From M2408 sp046303515 (GTDB lineage Bacteria; Bacteroidota; Bacteroidia; Flavobacteriales_D; Crocinitomicaceae): a DNA stretch of 64,000 nt. The notes below the pieces were generated by a model. The model ran no database searches, had not been told where the DNA came from, and saw only the letters and a program-made list of their open reading frames with translations. The DNA is taken from the NCBI GenBank assembly GCA_046303515.1, contig JBKCGI010000181.1, positions 49,945-113,944 on the forward strand, in the 5' to 3' direction. Below, piece by piece: positions 43,426 to 53,175 of the stretch. The number at the start of each line of letters is the position of its first letter. Position 1 is the first letter of the stretch. The position numbers and the translations under genes are program-made.

Positions 43426-44838
43426 ATGGAAGCAAAAAAAACAAATTACGGAGCATTAATTACGATTACAACAGTTTTCTTCTTTTGGGGATTTGTTGCA
43501 GCTTCAAACGATATCTTAATTCCAGTTTTTAAGAATCATTTAAACCTAGAACAATGGCAATCGCAATTAATTAGTTTCGCTTTCTACATTGCCTACACTG
43601 TTGGTTCAATTTTGTATATCGTTATTTCAGCAATCCTCAAAAAAGATATTTTAAATAAAATCGGATATAAAAATGGAGTTGCTTTGGGCTTAATTATTTC
43701 TGCTTTAGGAACTTTATTGTTTATACCAGCGGCAAATAATGAATCTTTTGTTACCATGATAACAGGATTATTTATTGTTGGTTTAGGATTTTCTTTACAA
43801 CAAACAGCCGCAAATCCCTTAACTATCAATATGGGAGATCCTAAAACGGGTTCACAACGTTTGAGTATGGCTGGAGGAATCAACAATTTAGGTACAACGA
43901 TTGGTCCAGTTTTATTGAGCTTAGCCATTTTTGGATCGGTTTCTTCAGGAAATACAACTGCTGATATTCAAAGTATCAAAATTCCTTATTTGATTTTAGG
44001 TTTGGCATTTGTAATTGTAGCAGTAATATTTAAATTTTCTAAAATTCCAAATCAATTGCAAAAACATGAAAGTGATGTTTCAGAGGAAAGTTCACGCAAA
44101 TCTGCTTTTGCCTATCCTCAATTAATTTTAGGAATGATTGCAATTTTTGTTTACGTTGGAGTTGAAGTTGCAACGGCAGGAAATTTGTCAGATTACCTTC
44201 AAAAAAATGTAGGAATAGACACCAATAAAGTTGCACCGTACGTATCACTTTTCTGGGCAAGTTTGATGATTGGTCGCTGGACATCAGCTGCTGGAGCTTT
44301 TAATTTGAGTAAAAATATGCAATTAATTTTCGGTTTTATCCTACCATATGTTGCCTTCGGAATTTTTATGGGAATTAATGCCATCATACAAAACGATATC
44401 ACTCCTTTCAAATATTACTTTTTAGTAATTGCCATCCTTATTCTAGCTGATTTGGCCAGTAAAGGTAACCCAGCTAGGCAATTACTAATTTTTTCATTTT
44501 TAGGAATCACGGCTTTGCTGATAGGAATGTTTACAACAGGAATCATCAGTGTGTATGCTTTCATTAGTGTTGGTTTGTTTTGCAGCACCCTTTGGCCTTG
44601 TATTTTCACACTTGCCATCAAAGGTTTGGGCAAACACACGAACCAAGGAAGTGGCTTCTTAATCATGATGATTATGGGTGGTGGATTTATTAGTTTGTTA
44701 CAAGGATTGTTGGCAGACGACAAATACTTAGGAATTCAAAACAGCTATATTGTAGGCGTATTTTGTTTTGTTTATTTGGCAATTTACGCTTTTGTAGTAC
44801 CTAAGATTTTGAAAAAACAGGGAGTTTCTTTGGATTAA
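43426..44838 (+). CDS. MFS sugar transporter (FucP/GluP type)
   Basis: 470 residues, 12 predicted helices. The start ITTVFFFWGFVAASNDILIPVFKN and the LGLIISALGTLLFIPAA, GLGFSLQQTAANPL and NLGTTIGPVLLS segments are those of the FucP/glucose-galactose symporter group. It would import a hexose with protons or sodium across the inner membrane. The substrate is not decidable by eye. It follows the SCO gene closely (3 bases). Confidence 0.88.
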   Translation: MEAKKTNYGALITITTVFFFWGFVAASNDILIPVFKNHLNLEQWQSQLISFAFYIAYTVGSILYIVISAILKKDILNKIGYKNGVALGLIISALGTLLFIPAANNESFVTMITGLFIVGLGFSLQQTAANPLTINMGDPKTGSQRLSMAGGINNLGTTIGPVLLSLAIFGSVSSGNTTADIQSIKIPYLILGLAFVIVAVIFKFSKIPNQLQKHESDVSEESSRKSAFAYPQLILGMIAIFVYVGVEVATAGNLSDYLQKNVGIDTNKVAPYVSLFWASLMIGRWTSAAGAFNLSKNMQLIFGFILPYVAFGIFMGINAIIQNDITPFKYYFLVIAILILADLASKGNPARQLLIFSFLGITALLIGMFTTGIISVYAFISVGLFCSTLWPCIFTLAIKGLGKHTNQGSGFLIMMIMGGGFISLLQGLLADDKYLGIQNSYIVGVFCFVYLAIYAFVVPKILKKQGVSLD

Positions 44839-44911
44839 TATAACTAAATTACAGCTAATCTAAAATCAGTCTAAATAAGAACAAAAATGCTTTTAGTATT
44901 GTTAAGACTAT

Positions 44912-44919
44912 TAAATTTG
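44912..44919 (+). promoter_or_regulatory. -7 box for the sdh operon
   Basis: TAAATTTG fits TAnnTTTG, 28 bases before the sdhC ATG. The -33 region is unclear. Confidence 0.5.
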
Positions 44920-44947
44920 TGCAGATTTTTAAAAAAAATTAACTAAA

Positions 44948-45877
44948 ATGAGTAAATCAGTTTTATTAAAATCCTCAATAGCCAAAAAATACTGGATGGC
45001 ATTCACAGGATTGTTTTTGTGTTTATTCCTTGTAGGTCACTTACTTGGGAATTTACAATTGTTCATGCATGGTGAAGAAGGTAAGCGTGCTTTCAACGAA
45101 TATGCATACTTCATGCAACATAATCCATTCATTAAGATAATGTCTTATGTTACTTACATTTCAATTTTGTTTCACGCGATTGATGGATTTATGTTAGCAA
45201 TGCAGAACAAAAAAGCGAGACCAATCAATTACGCTTACAACAAACCTTCTGCTAATTCAAGCTCTGCTTCTAGAAACATGGCGGTTTTAGGTACAGCAAT
45301 TTTGATTTTCATCATTACGCACATGGCGAATTTTTGGTGGAAAATGAAATATTCTTCTGACCCAATGCCTTTGCATTCGATGACTAAAACGGTAAATATG
45401 CCAGTTGGTCAAGATCCAATGACAGGTCAAATGATTGAGAAGCCATTAGAAATTACTTATTTCTTAAATACCAAAGGAGAATACAAAGAACAAATGTATA
45501 AAGATCCAGCTTCTGGGCAATCTCAAAAAGTATTTGAAGTGAAGAATAAAGTGGAATTCATGGATACTAAATCTAACATCAAATTAGGTGAGGGTTATAA
45601 AGATTTACATTCTTTAACTTACGCTTTCTTTGGACAAGATAAATCGAAAGAAGGTTTTCCTAAAAACGAATACGCATTGGTTGCAGTTATTGCTTATGTT
45701 GTGTCAATGTTGATTCTTTCTTTCCACTTAAATCACGGTTTTGCTTCTGCTTTCCAATCTTTGGGAATGAGACATCCACGATACACGAAAGGAATCAAAA
45801 TGTTTGGAATGTTGTTTTCATACGTAATTCCATTAGCTTTTGCAGCGATTCCAGTTTATATTTATTTGACGAAATAA
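44948..45877 (+). CDS. sdhC: Succinate dehydrogenase cytochrome b subunit
   Basis: 309 residues. KYWMAFTGLFLCLFLVGHLLGNLQLF is the first helix with a haem-ligand histidine. MSYVTYISILFHAIDGFMLA, FIITHMANFWWKMKY, VVSMLILSFHLNHGFASAFQSLG and the last helix complete a five-helix type B (Wolinella/Bacteroidota) subunit. It binds haem b and quinone. It is longer than the usual ~220-230 residues because of an ~80-residue polar insertion between the third and fourth helices (about residues 140-225). Operon sdhC-A-B. Confidence 0.92.
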   Translation: MSKSVLLKSSIAKKYWMAFTGLFLCLFLVGHLLGNLQLFMHGEEGKRAFNEYAYFMQHNPFIKIMSYVTYISILFHAIDGFMLAMQNKKARPINYAYNKPSANSSSASRNMAVLGTAILIFIITHMANFWWKMKYSSDPMPLHSMTKTVNMPVGQDPMTGQMIEKPLEITYFLNTKGEYKEQMYKDPASGQSQKVFEVKNKVEFMDTKSNIKLGEGYKDLHSLTYAFFGQDKSKEGFPKNEYALVAVIAYVVSMLILSFHLNHGFASAFQSLGMRHPRYTKGIKMFGMLFSYVIPLAFAAIPVYIYLTK

Positions 45878-45889
45878 AATCATAGAAAC

Positions 45890-47902
45890 ATGTCAGTTTT
45901 AGATTCAAAAATACCAGAAGGTCACATTTCACAAAAGTGGACCGATTATAAAGACCATTTAAAATTAGTTGCACCAAACAACCGTCCAAAAATCGACATC
46001 ATTGTTGTTGGTACAGGTTTGGCTGGAGCTTCTGCAGCAGCTTCTTTCGGAGAAATGGGCTATAATGTAAAAGCATTTTGTTTTCAAGATTCTCCACGTC
46101 GTGCGCACTCTATTGCAGCTCAAGGTGGAATCAATGCAGCAAAAAATTACCAAAATGACGGTGATAGTATTTTCCGTTTGTTTTACGATACAATTAAAGG
46201 TGGAGATTACAGAGCGCGTGAGGCAAACGTTCACCGTTTAGCTGAAGTTTCTGGAAACATCATCGATCAATGTGTGGCTCAAGGAGTTCCTTTTGCACGT
46301 GAATACGGTGGTTTGTTGGATAACCGTTCTTTCGGTGGTACACAAGTTCAACGTACTTTTTACGCAGCGGGACAAACTGGTCAGCAATTGTTATTGGGTG
46401 CATATTCTGCAATTTCTCGCCAAATTGGTTTAGGAAGAGTGAAAATGTACAACCGTCACGAAATGCTTGACGTAGTTAAAGTTGACGGAAAAGCACGTGG
46501 AATTATTGCTCGTAACTTGGTTACTGGTGCATTGGAAAGACATTCAGCTCACGCAGTAATCATCGCAACAGGTGGTTACGGAAACGTTTATTTCTTATCT
46601 ACAAATGCGATGGGGTCTAACGTAACTGCAGCTTGGAAAATCCACAAACAGGGAGCTTATTTTGCAAATCCTTGTTACGTACAAATTCACCCAACATGTA
46701 TTCCAGTTCACGGAACGAATCAGTCTAAATTAACTTTGATGTCTGAATCTTTACGTAACTCAGGAAGAATTTGGGTGCCAAAGAAAAAAGAAGATGCTGA
46801 AGCAATCAGAGCTGGAAAAATGAAACCAACTCAAATTGCAGAAGATGAGAGAGATTATTTTTTAGAAAGAAGATATCCAGCTTTCGGAAACTTAGTTCCA
46901 CGTGACGTAGCTTCTCGTGCTGCGAAAGAGCGTTGTGATGCAGGTTACGGAATCGAAGCTAATGATACCAACGAAGGAGTTTACTTGGATTTCTCTTCTG
47001 AAATTAAAAGCAAAGGAAAACAAGCAGCATACGCAAGTGGAAATCACAATGCAAGTGAAGCTGAAATCATTGCTTTAGGTAAAAAATGGGTGGAAAGTAA
47101 ATATGGAAACTTATTTCAAATGTATGAGAAAATTACAGATGAAAATCCATATGAAACACCAATGAAAATTTATCCTGCTGTGCATTACACGATGGGTGGA
47201 GTTTGGGTTGATTACAACTTACAAACTACTATTCCAGGATGTTTCGTTGCTGGAGAAGCAAACTTCTCTGACCACGGTGCAAATCGTTTAGGAGCTTCTG
47301 CGTTGATGCAAGGTTTAGCTGACGGGTATTTCGTATTGCCTTACACTGTTTCTGATTACTTAGCAAACGACATTCGTACAGGAACTATCTCAACTGATTT
47401 ACCAGAATTCGTTGAAGCTGAAACAAGAGTAAAATCTCAAATCGACCAATTCTTGAATAACAACGGAACAAAATCTGTTGATTATTTCCACAAAAAATTA
47501 GGCTTAATTATGTGGAACAAAGTTGGAATGGGAAGAAACGAACAAGGTTTGAAAGAAGCGATTGCTGAAATTGAGCAAATTAGAAAAGAATTCTACGCTG
47601 ATGTGTTTGTTCCAGGTAGTTCAGATGAAATGAACCCAGAATTGGAAAAAGCAATGCGTGTTGCAGATTTCATGGAATTAGGTCACTTGATGGCAATGGA
47701 TGCTTTACAAAGAAAAGAATCTTGTGGAGGTCACTTCAGAGAAGAATACCAAGATGCTGAAGGTGAAACTTTAAGAGATGACGAAAACTTTAAATTCGTT
47801 GGAGCATGGGAATACAAAGGAAGTGATATCAATCAAGCGCAATTACACAAAGAAGAGTTGAAATACGAGTTTATCAAGATTGCTGCTCGTAACTATAAAT
47901 AA
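45890..47902 (+). CDS. sdhA: Succinate dehydrogenase/fumarate reductase flavoprotein subunit
   Basis: 670 residues. FAD-binding VVGTGLAGASAAASF near residue 40, the covalent-FAD histidine in RRAHSIAAQGGINAAKN, HPTCIPVHG, the active-site arginine region (ERRYPAFGNLVPRDVASRA) and GEANFSDHGANRLGASALMQGLADG. It oxidises succinate to fumarate on the cytoplasmic face. It starts 12 bases after sdhC. Confidence 0.97.
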   Translation: MSVLDSKIPEGHISQKWTDYKDHLKLVAPNNRPKIDIIVVGTGLAGASAAASFGEMGYNVKAFCFQDSPRRAHSIAAQGGINAAKNYQNDGDSIFRLFYDTIKGGDYRAREANVHRLAEVSGNIIDQCVAQGVPFAREYGGLLDNRSFGGTQVQRTFYAAGQTGQQLLLGAYSAISRQIGLGRVKMYNRHEMLDVVKVDGKARGIIARNLVTGALERHSAHAVIIATGGYGNVYFLSTNAMGSNVTAAWKIHKQGAYFANPCYVQIHPTCIPVHGTNQSKLTLMSESLRNSGRIWVPKKKEDAEAIRAGKMKPTQIAEDERDYFLERRYPAFGNLVPRDVASRAAKERCDAGYGIEANDTNEGVYLDFSSEIKSKGKQAAYASGNHNASEAEIIALGKKWVESKYGNLFQMYEKITDENPYETPMKIYPAVHYTMGGVWVDYNLQTTIPGCFVAGEANFSDHGANRLGASALMQGLADGYFVLPYTVSDYLANDIRTGTISTDLPEFVEAETRVKSQIDQFLNNNGTKSVDYFHKKLGLIMWNKVGMGRNEQGLKEAIAEIEQIRKEFYADVFVPGSSDEMNPELEKAMRVADFMELGHLMAMDALQRKESCGGHFREEYQDAEGETLRDDENFKFVGAWEYKGSDINQAQLHKEELKYEFIKIAARNYK

Positions 47903-47987
47903 TTAGGTAATAGAAATTAGGGAAAGTATAACTTCCGGTTTGGGTGTGAAACTAAGCACTAACAACTGAGAACTAAAAACTAAAAAA
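47903..47987. repeat. Repeat-like spacer between sdhA and sdhB
   Basis: The 85-base gap contains TTAGG/ATTAGGG words followed by several AACTA-type units (about 47950-47985). The style matches the era-der spacer. It interrupts an otherwise compact operon. Confidence 0.4.
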
Positions 47988-48752
47988 ATGGCTTCAAAAA
48001 CAATAAATATCAAGCTGAAAGTATGGCGTCAAAAAAACGCTAATGCGAAAGGTGCAATGGAAACGTATTCTTTAGATAATGTTTCTACTGACAGTTCTTT
48101 TTTAGAAATGTTAGACCAAATGAACGAGCAGTTAATCAACGAACGTAAAGAGCCAATCGCTTTCGATCACGATTGTCGTGAAGGAATTTGTGGTATGTGT
48201 TCACTTTACATCAATGGACAAGCGCACGGACCAGATAAAGCTGTTACAACTTGTCAGTTGCACATGCGTAAATTCAAAGACGGTGAAACAATCTATATTG
48301 AGCCATGGAGAGCAAAAGCTTTTCCAGTAATCAAAGATTTAGTTGTGGATAGAAGTGCTTTTGACCGTATTCAACAAGCGGGAGGATTTGTTTCTGTAAA
48401 CACTTCTGGTAGAACGATGGATGCAAATGCTATTCCAATCCCAAAGGCTGATGCTGACAAAGCTTTCGAAGCAGCGGCTTGTATTGGATGTGGAGCTTGT
48501 GTAGCTACTTGTAAAAACTCTTCTGCAATGTTATTCGTTTCAGCTAAGGTTTCTCAAATGGCTTTATTACCTCAAGGAAAAGTTGAAGCAAGAGATCGTG
48601 TTTTAAACATGGTTAGAACAATGGATGAAGAAGGATTTGGAAACTGTACAAATACAGGAGCTTGTGAAGTTGAATGTCCAAAAGAAATTTCTTTAGACAA
48701 TATCGCAAGAATGAACAGAGAATACTTTAAAGCCATGTTGACTTCTGAGTAA
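47988..48752 (+). CDS. sdhB: Succinate dehydrogenase iron-sulfur subunit
   Basis: 254 residues. The [2Fe-2S] cluster ligands are in DCREGICGMCSLYING with a distal TTCQLH. The second domain has CIGCGACVATCKNS and CTNTGACEVECPKEI for the [4Fe-4S]/[3Fe-4S] clusters. It passes electrons from SdhA to the quinone site in SdhC. A strong terminator follows. Confidence 0.97.
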   Translation: MASKTINIKLKVWRQKNANAKGAMETYSLDNVSTDSSFLEMLDQMNEQLINERKEPIAFDHDCREGICGMCSLYINGQAHGPDKAVTTCQLHMRKFKDGETIYIEPWRAKAFPVIKDLVVDRSAFDRIQQAGGFVSVNTSGRTMDANAIPIPKADADKAFEAAACIGCGACVATCKNSSAMLFVSAKVSQMALLPQGKVEARDRVLNMVRTMDEEGFGNCTNTGACEVECPKEISLDNIARMNREYFKAMLTSE

Positions 48753-48773
48753 ACATTCTTAAAAATAGATTTT

Positions 48774-48809
48774 AAATCCCAGTTAATTAGTTAGCTGGGA
48801 TTTTTTTTT
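48774..48809 (+). terminator. Intrinsic terminator of the sdh operon
   Basis: AAATCCCAG (48774-48782) pairs perfectly with CTGGGATTT (48795-48803), and the T-run continues to 48809. The stop codon of the convergent exporter gene lies in the loop. Confidence 0.75.
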
Positions 48810-50897
48810 GAATGAATTATAATCTTTAATCTTATTCAAAACCCATTGCATAATGGTCATTTCACAAACAACTCCAATAAAAAAAACAAAGGCACTTAGG
48901 CAACCAAAAACTCGTATTGGCTCAAAACTACTAGTTAAAAACAAGGAAAAACCGATAATCAAAAGAATGGCTGTTGATAATACACTAAAAGATAACTCCT
49001 CCATGTTTTCTTTTAACCAAATTTTTCGATATAAAATATGAATCGTATCATCATCTAAAAGGCCAAGGCACACAACACCTGTAATCGCAGTTAAAATATT
49101 AATATTCAAACCTAAAAGATAAAAAATCACAACTATGAATCCCAATGGAATTAAATTTGGAATAAGACTTAAAAGGGCAATTTTTAAAGACCTACTCACT
49201 AATAGAATGATTCCAAAAATTACTATAAATGAGGAAAAAATTGAATTGATTAATGATTTTGAAACACTTTTATTTATTTCATCTAATAAAATCGTGGGAC
49301 TAGAATAGGAAACTTTTAAATCTTTTGGCATTTTTCCAAGAATTACTTTTAAATACTGATTTTTAAAAGTGAGGATGTCCTTTGTTTTATTAAAGAAAAT
49401 TTCAATTTTGCACGTTCTAGTTTTTGCATCATAATAAGGATTATTGCTGCCCAAGTGAGCTAGCAAATCCACTTTCATACCTAATTTGGATTTGAAAAGA
49501 AAATGGCCTGTCGGCGTATTTATGTTCTTTACAAGCGTATTATGCTCAATGGTTTTCACGAGCATGCTTGTGTTGTCGAAAAGGTAGGACTCGTTCGATT
49601 TTTTTGTTTTGTCTTGGATAAAAATATTGAGAGGAACAGTAGCATAATAATTTTTCATCATTTCCTTATGAGTACCTATAATTTCTGAATTTGAGGGGAA
49701 AAACATTTCACTGTCTGTGTAAAATTTCATTTTATCAACTAAGAAAATTGATGCGATAAAAACTGCAACTAAAGATAAAGAAATGGTTTTTTGATAACGA
49801 CTCAAAAAATGAGAAATTCCATTGACTTTCCGATCATAAATAAGGTGAAGGTTAAATAGATTTAATAAAAAAGGTGCCAATGTAAAAATTACAATAAACT
49901 CAAAAATAAGCGATATTGCTGTAATCAGGCCGAATTCTTTTATATAGGCTGATTCATTAAAAAAGTAAAAGGACAAAAAGGCAGTTGATGTAGTAAGTGA
50001 AGACAAAAAAGAGGGAACAAAATAATGTTTAAGGGTTTGTTTTATTCTTTCTTCTTTATTTTCGATGGTATTGTTTTTGATATAACCAGTTAATAAATGT
50101 TGTGCATCAGACAATGTTAAAACTAACAATATCGGAATAGAAATAATAGAAATCAGATTGATGTTAAAATCAAAAATTTGAAAAAGAAATAATAAAGAAG
50201 TCAAAGAAATAAAAACAACAATTGAGGTATAAAAGATTGCATAAATATGCCTAAAAATAAGGCTAAAAAAAATGACAAAAAGTAGGATTATTAGCAACGA
50301 AATTAATCCTACATCTTTGATCATTGACTTTTCTATTGCTTTTTCCACATGAAAAGTGCTCATAGCTTGAACTGAAGCTATGGAAGGATATTTCCTAGTC
50401 AAAATACTATCTAATTCCTCTACTTTAAGTTTTTTTTTGTTGGGGAAAGATACAATCATTAAAAATGACTCGTTGTTTTTTGAGAGTAAATTTTTAAGAA
50501 TTGGCACTTGCTTCGCTGCCGTGTAAAAAGATTGAAGTGAGTTGTCCTTTTTCTTCCAATGGCGAATCATTTTGGAATAAAAATCATCAATCGATGAAAT
50601 TTCGCACAGAGGATATTTTATTTGGATTTCACTTCTGAGCCTATCTATGCCCTCAAAAACTTGCTTTAGATTATCATTTTTTGGTTTAATTAACAAGAAT
50701 ATCTTTGCATCAAAATTAAAAATGGAATCCATTTTATCATAATGCTGAAATTGATCATTGTTTTCTAATTTAAATCCTGTAAGCTCTCCTATAAATTTGG
50801 GTGGTTTTACAAAGGAAATCAGAACAATGTACAACAAGATTGTTAAAAAGAATAACTTCTTTTTATGCTTTGTAATGAATTCATAAATTGAAAGCAT
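48783..50897 (-). CDS. MMPL/RND-superfamily exporter
   Basis: 704 residues with two repeats of one helix, a large periplasmic loop and five helices. The first hydrophobic block spans residues ~190-350 (LISIISIPILLVLTLSDAQHLLTGYIK) and the second ~560-690 (LTAITGVVCLGLLDDDTIHILYRK). The paired D-D/D-T residues in helix 4 of each half are typical of proton-driven MMPL pumps. It is the last gene of the biosynthetic operon, two bases after the reductase. Such pumps export lipids or pigments in aryl-polyene and flexirubin clusters. Substrate inferred. Confidence 0.85.
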   Translation of the reverse strand: MLSIYEFITKHKKKLFFLTILLYIVLISFVKPPKFIGELTGFKLENNDQFQHYDKMDSIFNFDAKIFLLIKPKNDNLKQVFEGIDRLRSEIQIKYPLCEISSIDDFYSKMIRHWKKKDNSLQSFYTAAKQVPILKNLLSKNNESFLMIVSFPNKKKLKVEELDSILTRKYPSIASVQAMSTFHVEKAIEKSMIKDVGLISLLIILLFVIFFSLIFRHIYAIFYTSIVVFISLTSLLFLFQIFDFNINLISIISIPILLVLTLSDAQHLLTGYIKNNTIENKEERIKQTLKHYFVPSFLSSLTTSTAFLSFYFFNESAYIKEFGLITAISLIFEFIVIFTLAPFLLNLFNLHLIYDRKVNGISHFLSRYQKTISLSLVAVFIASIFLVDKMKFYTDSEMFFPSNSEIIGTHKEMMKNYYATVPLNIFIQDKTKKSNESYLFDNTSMLVKTIEHNTLVKNINTPTGHFLFKSKLGMKVDLLAHLGSNNPYYDAKTRTCKIEIFFNKTKDILTFKNQYLKVILGKMPKDLKVSYSSPTILLDEINKSVSKSLINSIFSSFIVIFGIILLVSRSLKIALLSLIPNLIPLGFIVVIFYLLGLNINILTAITGVVCLGLLDDDTIHILYRKIWLKENMEELSFSVLSTAILLIIGFSLFLTSSFEPIRVFGCLSAFVFFIGVVCEMTIMQWVLNKIKDYNSFKKKSQLTN

Positions 50898-50899
50898 AT

Positions 50900-51994
50900 T
50901 CAGTTAAATTTCTTGAGTTGTTGAATTATTACTTGTTGTTCATCTGTTATTTTCACACCAAGTTTAGTCAAAATCATATTTTCTTCCTTTAAAAATAACA
51001 CTGCTGGATTTAAAACACCAAAATGACATTTTTGCATATCTAATATCTTTATAACCGACAACAGAATAGCCTTTGCTGTAGTTTGATACATATCATTTGA
51101 TTCCACAAGAAGAATCTTTTCTTTTTCATCTTTTTGCACTATTTGAATGATAATACTGCTAGTTTGACTTTGTCTTTCTTCTTTTGTAGGACCAGCTATT
51201 TTTCGTTTGCTTAATTTGCTTAATGTTGGTATAATTAAATTAGGCTGTTCCTGTCTAGGTAAAATAAAAAGTGACTCCTCAGGCTTTACCAATAAATAAC
51301 TTTCAACAATTTCAGGCTGATACAACCAATGTGAAAATGCAATATCTGGGAGCGGGTAAACAATCGCGCGGTAACAATCAATTTGATTACTAATTTGAAC
51401 ATCCAAGATATCTTTATTTAAATCACTAACAGTCCATTGGAAAGCTGAAATTTTAAGATTTTTTCGAAACTTAGCTAACTTCATCGTTATCCTTGTTCCA
51501 GGTGATGCCTTCGTTTTTTCAAACAAATAAAACGTTCTTATTGCTTGCACATTTTCATTTTCGACCTTCAAGTTTTGTAGGACTAAATCTGTGATGAGTG
51601 ATTCAAACGCACATCCATGAATAATTAAGGATTTACTTTCGATGGCTATTTGGTGATAATTTTCACGCGAGGTTTTAATAAATTCAAGTTCTCCAGAAAT
51701 ATCCAAATAAACTTTGCCAGATTGCGCCATTTTTTTTACTAAAATGTTTGACTCTTCTGTAAAGGGTCCAGCACAATTTATTATTAAATCCGAATTAGAA
51801 ATCAAAAAATCACAGTCATTCTCATTTTGAAGGTCTAAACACCATGAATCAGAAACTACTTTTAAGTTATCTCTTAATTCGTCTAGTTTCTGCTTGTTTC
51901 GGCCAACAATTGCATACAAAATATGCATCGAATCTAATTCATCACAAATTAATTTCCCTGTATATCCATATGCACCAACAACTGAAATTTTCAT
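50900..51994 (-). CDS. Saccharopine-dehydrogenase-like NAD(P)-binding reductase
   Basis: 364 residues. The Rossmann start is KISVVGAYGYTGKLICDEL, followed by YAIVGRNKQKL and LIINCAGPFTEES. This is the pattern of the saccharopine dehydrogenase NADP-binding family and of trans-acting enoyl reductases of polyketide systems. In this operon it is a good candidate for a stand-alone enoyl or keto reductase acting on ACP-bound chains, but that is context only. The gene starts 9 bases after the ACP stop. Confidence 0.75.
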   Translation of the reverse strand: MKISVVGAYGYTGKLICDELDSMHILYAIVGRNKQKLDELRDNLKVVSDSWCLDLQNENDCDFLISNSDLIINCAGPFTEESNILVKKMAQSGKVYLDISGELEFIKTSRENYHQIAIESKSLIIHGCAFESLITDLVLQNLKVENENVQAIRTFYLFEKTKASPGTRITMKLAKFRKNLKISAFQWTVSDLNKDILDVQISNQIDCYRAIVYPLPDIAFSHWLYQPEIVESYLLVKPEESLFILPRQEQPNLIIPTLSKLSKRKIAGPTKEERQSQTSSIIIQIVQKDEKEKILLVESNDMYQTTAKAILLSVIKILDMQKCHFGVLNPAVLFLKEENMILTKLGVKITDEQQVIIQQLKKFN

Positions 51995-52003
51995 TAAGGA
52001 AGA

Positions 52004-52408
52004 TTAATTTAAATTTTCATTTAGACTTAAGCGTAGTAAAATAATTTTACATAAAGAATGTACGGTAAACAATTGCACTAGCCTATGAACAGTTAGACCT
52101 TCAATCAATAAATTTTGATCAATTTCTGGCATGTTTTTTCTTATTGCGTTTAACCCTTCTTTTGTAATAATTCCCTCTATTTCGTATGGTACATCACCGA
52201 GTTCCTTTTTTGCTTGAAATTCAAGGTCACTTATCTTTAATTCAATATCATAAAATGTTTCTATTTCAAAAAGTATATCTACTAGATCGATAGAATCTAT
52301 GCCCAAATGATCAAAAATTGTACTCTCCAATTTTATCTTTTCCTTTTCAAAACCTGTGGAAGTTTCAATTATTTGACACACATTTTGAAAAACCTCGTCT
52401 AACTCCAT
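52004..52408 (-). CDS. Acyl carrier protein with C-terminal extension
   Basis: 134 residues. The first ~80 are an ACP: IFDHLGIDSIDLVDILFEIETFYDIEL, with S39 in the G-I-D-S-I motif as the phosphopantetheine site. The last ~50 residues are an unusual extension with helices and LVQLFTVHSLCKIILLRLS. A normal ACP has about 80 residues. It sits in the middle of the KS-reductase operon and presumably carries the growing chain. Confidence 0.88.
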   Translation of the reverse strand: MELDEVFQNVCQIIETSTGFEKEKIKLESTIFDHLGIDSIDLVDILFEIETFYDIELKISDLEFQAKKELGDVPYEIEGIITKEGLNAIRKNMPEIDQNLLIEGLTVHRLVQLFTVHSLCKIILLRLSLNENLN

Positions 52409-52419
52409 TTTATATTTTT

Positions 52420-53175
52420 TTAATAAATTCCACCATCAATTGTAATACATTCTCCTGTAATATATGAAGAAATTTCATTAGACGAAATAATCAACACCAT
52501 TTTTGAAATCTCGGATGCATTACCAACTCTTTCTAGGTTTGTCATCGTTTTTATCGAGCTACCAATTCTTTCAATTACAGGCTCGCTCATTTGCGATTTG
52601 ATAATACCTGGACGAATACAATTCACTCTAATGTTTTTTCTTCCAACTTCAGCGGCCAAAGTCCTGGTAAAGGTTTCAATTCCTCCCTTTGCAGCTGCAT
52701 AAACAACAATTCCTCGACCTTTTTTTATTGCAGAAGCGGAAGATACATTAACAATATTTCCTTCTTTTTGCTTAAACATCGTTTTCAACACCAATTGTGT
52801 TAAATAAATCGGACTTTTAAAATTGAGATCAATCATCTTGTCGATTTGACTTCTATTTAATAAAGCAAAGGGTATTTCATCTGCAAATCCAGCACAATTT
52901 ACTAAAATGTCAATTCTTGAAAATTTTTGATTTATTTGCTGAATTGTATTTTTCATGTCATCATAATCAAACAAATCACAAGCGAAAAAATACAAATTTT
53001 CGGTTTTCAACTTATTTTCATTAAAGGATAAAGATAACTCCTGCATTTTAGCTTCATTTCTTCCCAAGCAAATAACAATTGCTTCCTCGACTAGAAAATC
53101 TTGAATTATTTGGCTACCAATACCGCCAGTACCGCCAGTTATGAGTACAATTTTATTATTGAGAGCTAAGTTCAT
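52420..53175 (-). CDS. 3-oxoacyl-ACP reductase (FabG-like SDR)
   Basis: 251 residues. TGGTGGIG at 14-21, NCAG at 93-96, SS at 145-146 and the catalytic Y159/K163 in VVYAAAKGG. The ending GECITIDGGIY is the usual FabG terminus. It would reduce 3-oxoacyl-ACP with NADPH. Its ATG overlaps the stop of the ketosynthase gene by four bases. Housekeeping fabG is not otherwise seen here, so the gene is assigned to the cluster. Confidence 0.88.
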   Translation of the reverse strand: MNLALNNKIVLITGGTGGIGSQIIQDFLVEEAIVICLGRNEAKMQELSLSFNENKLKTENLYFFACDLFDYDDMKNTIQQINQKFSRIDILVNCAGFADEIPFALLNRSQIDKMIDLNFKSPIYLTQLVLKTMFKQKEGNIVNVSSASAIKKGRGIVVYAAAKGGIETFTRTLAAEVGRKNIRVNCIRPGIIKSQMSEPVIERIGSSIKTMTNLERVGNASEISKMVLIISSNEISSYITGECITIDGGIY

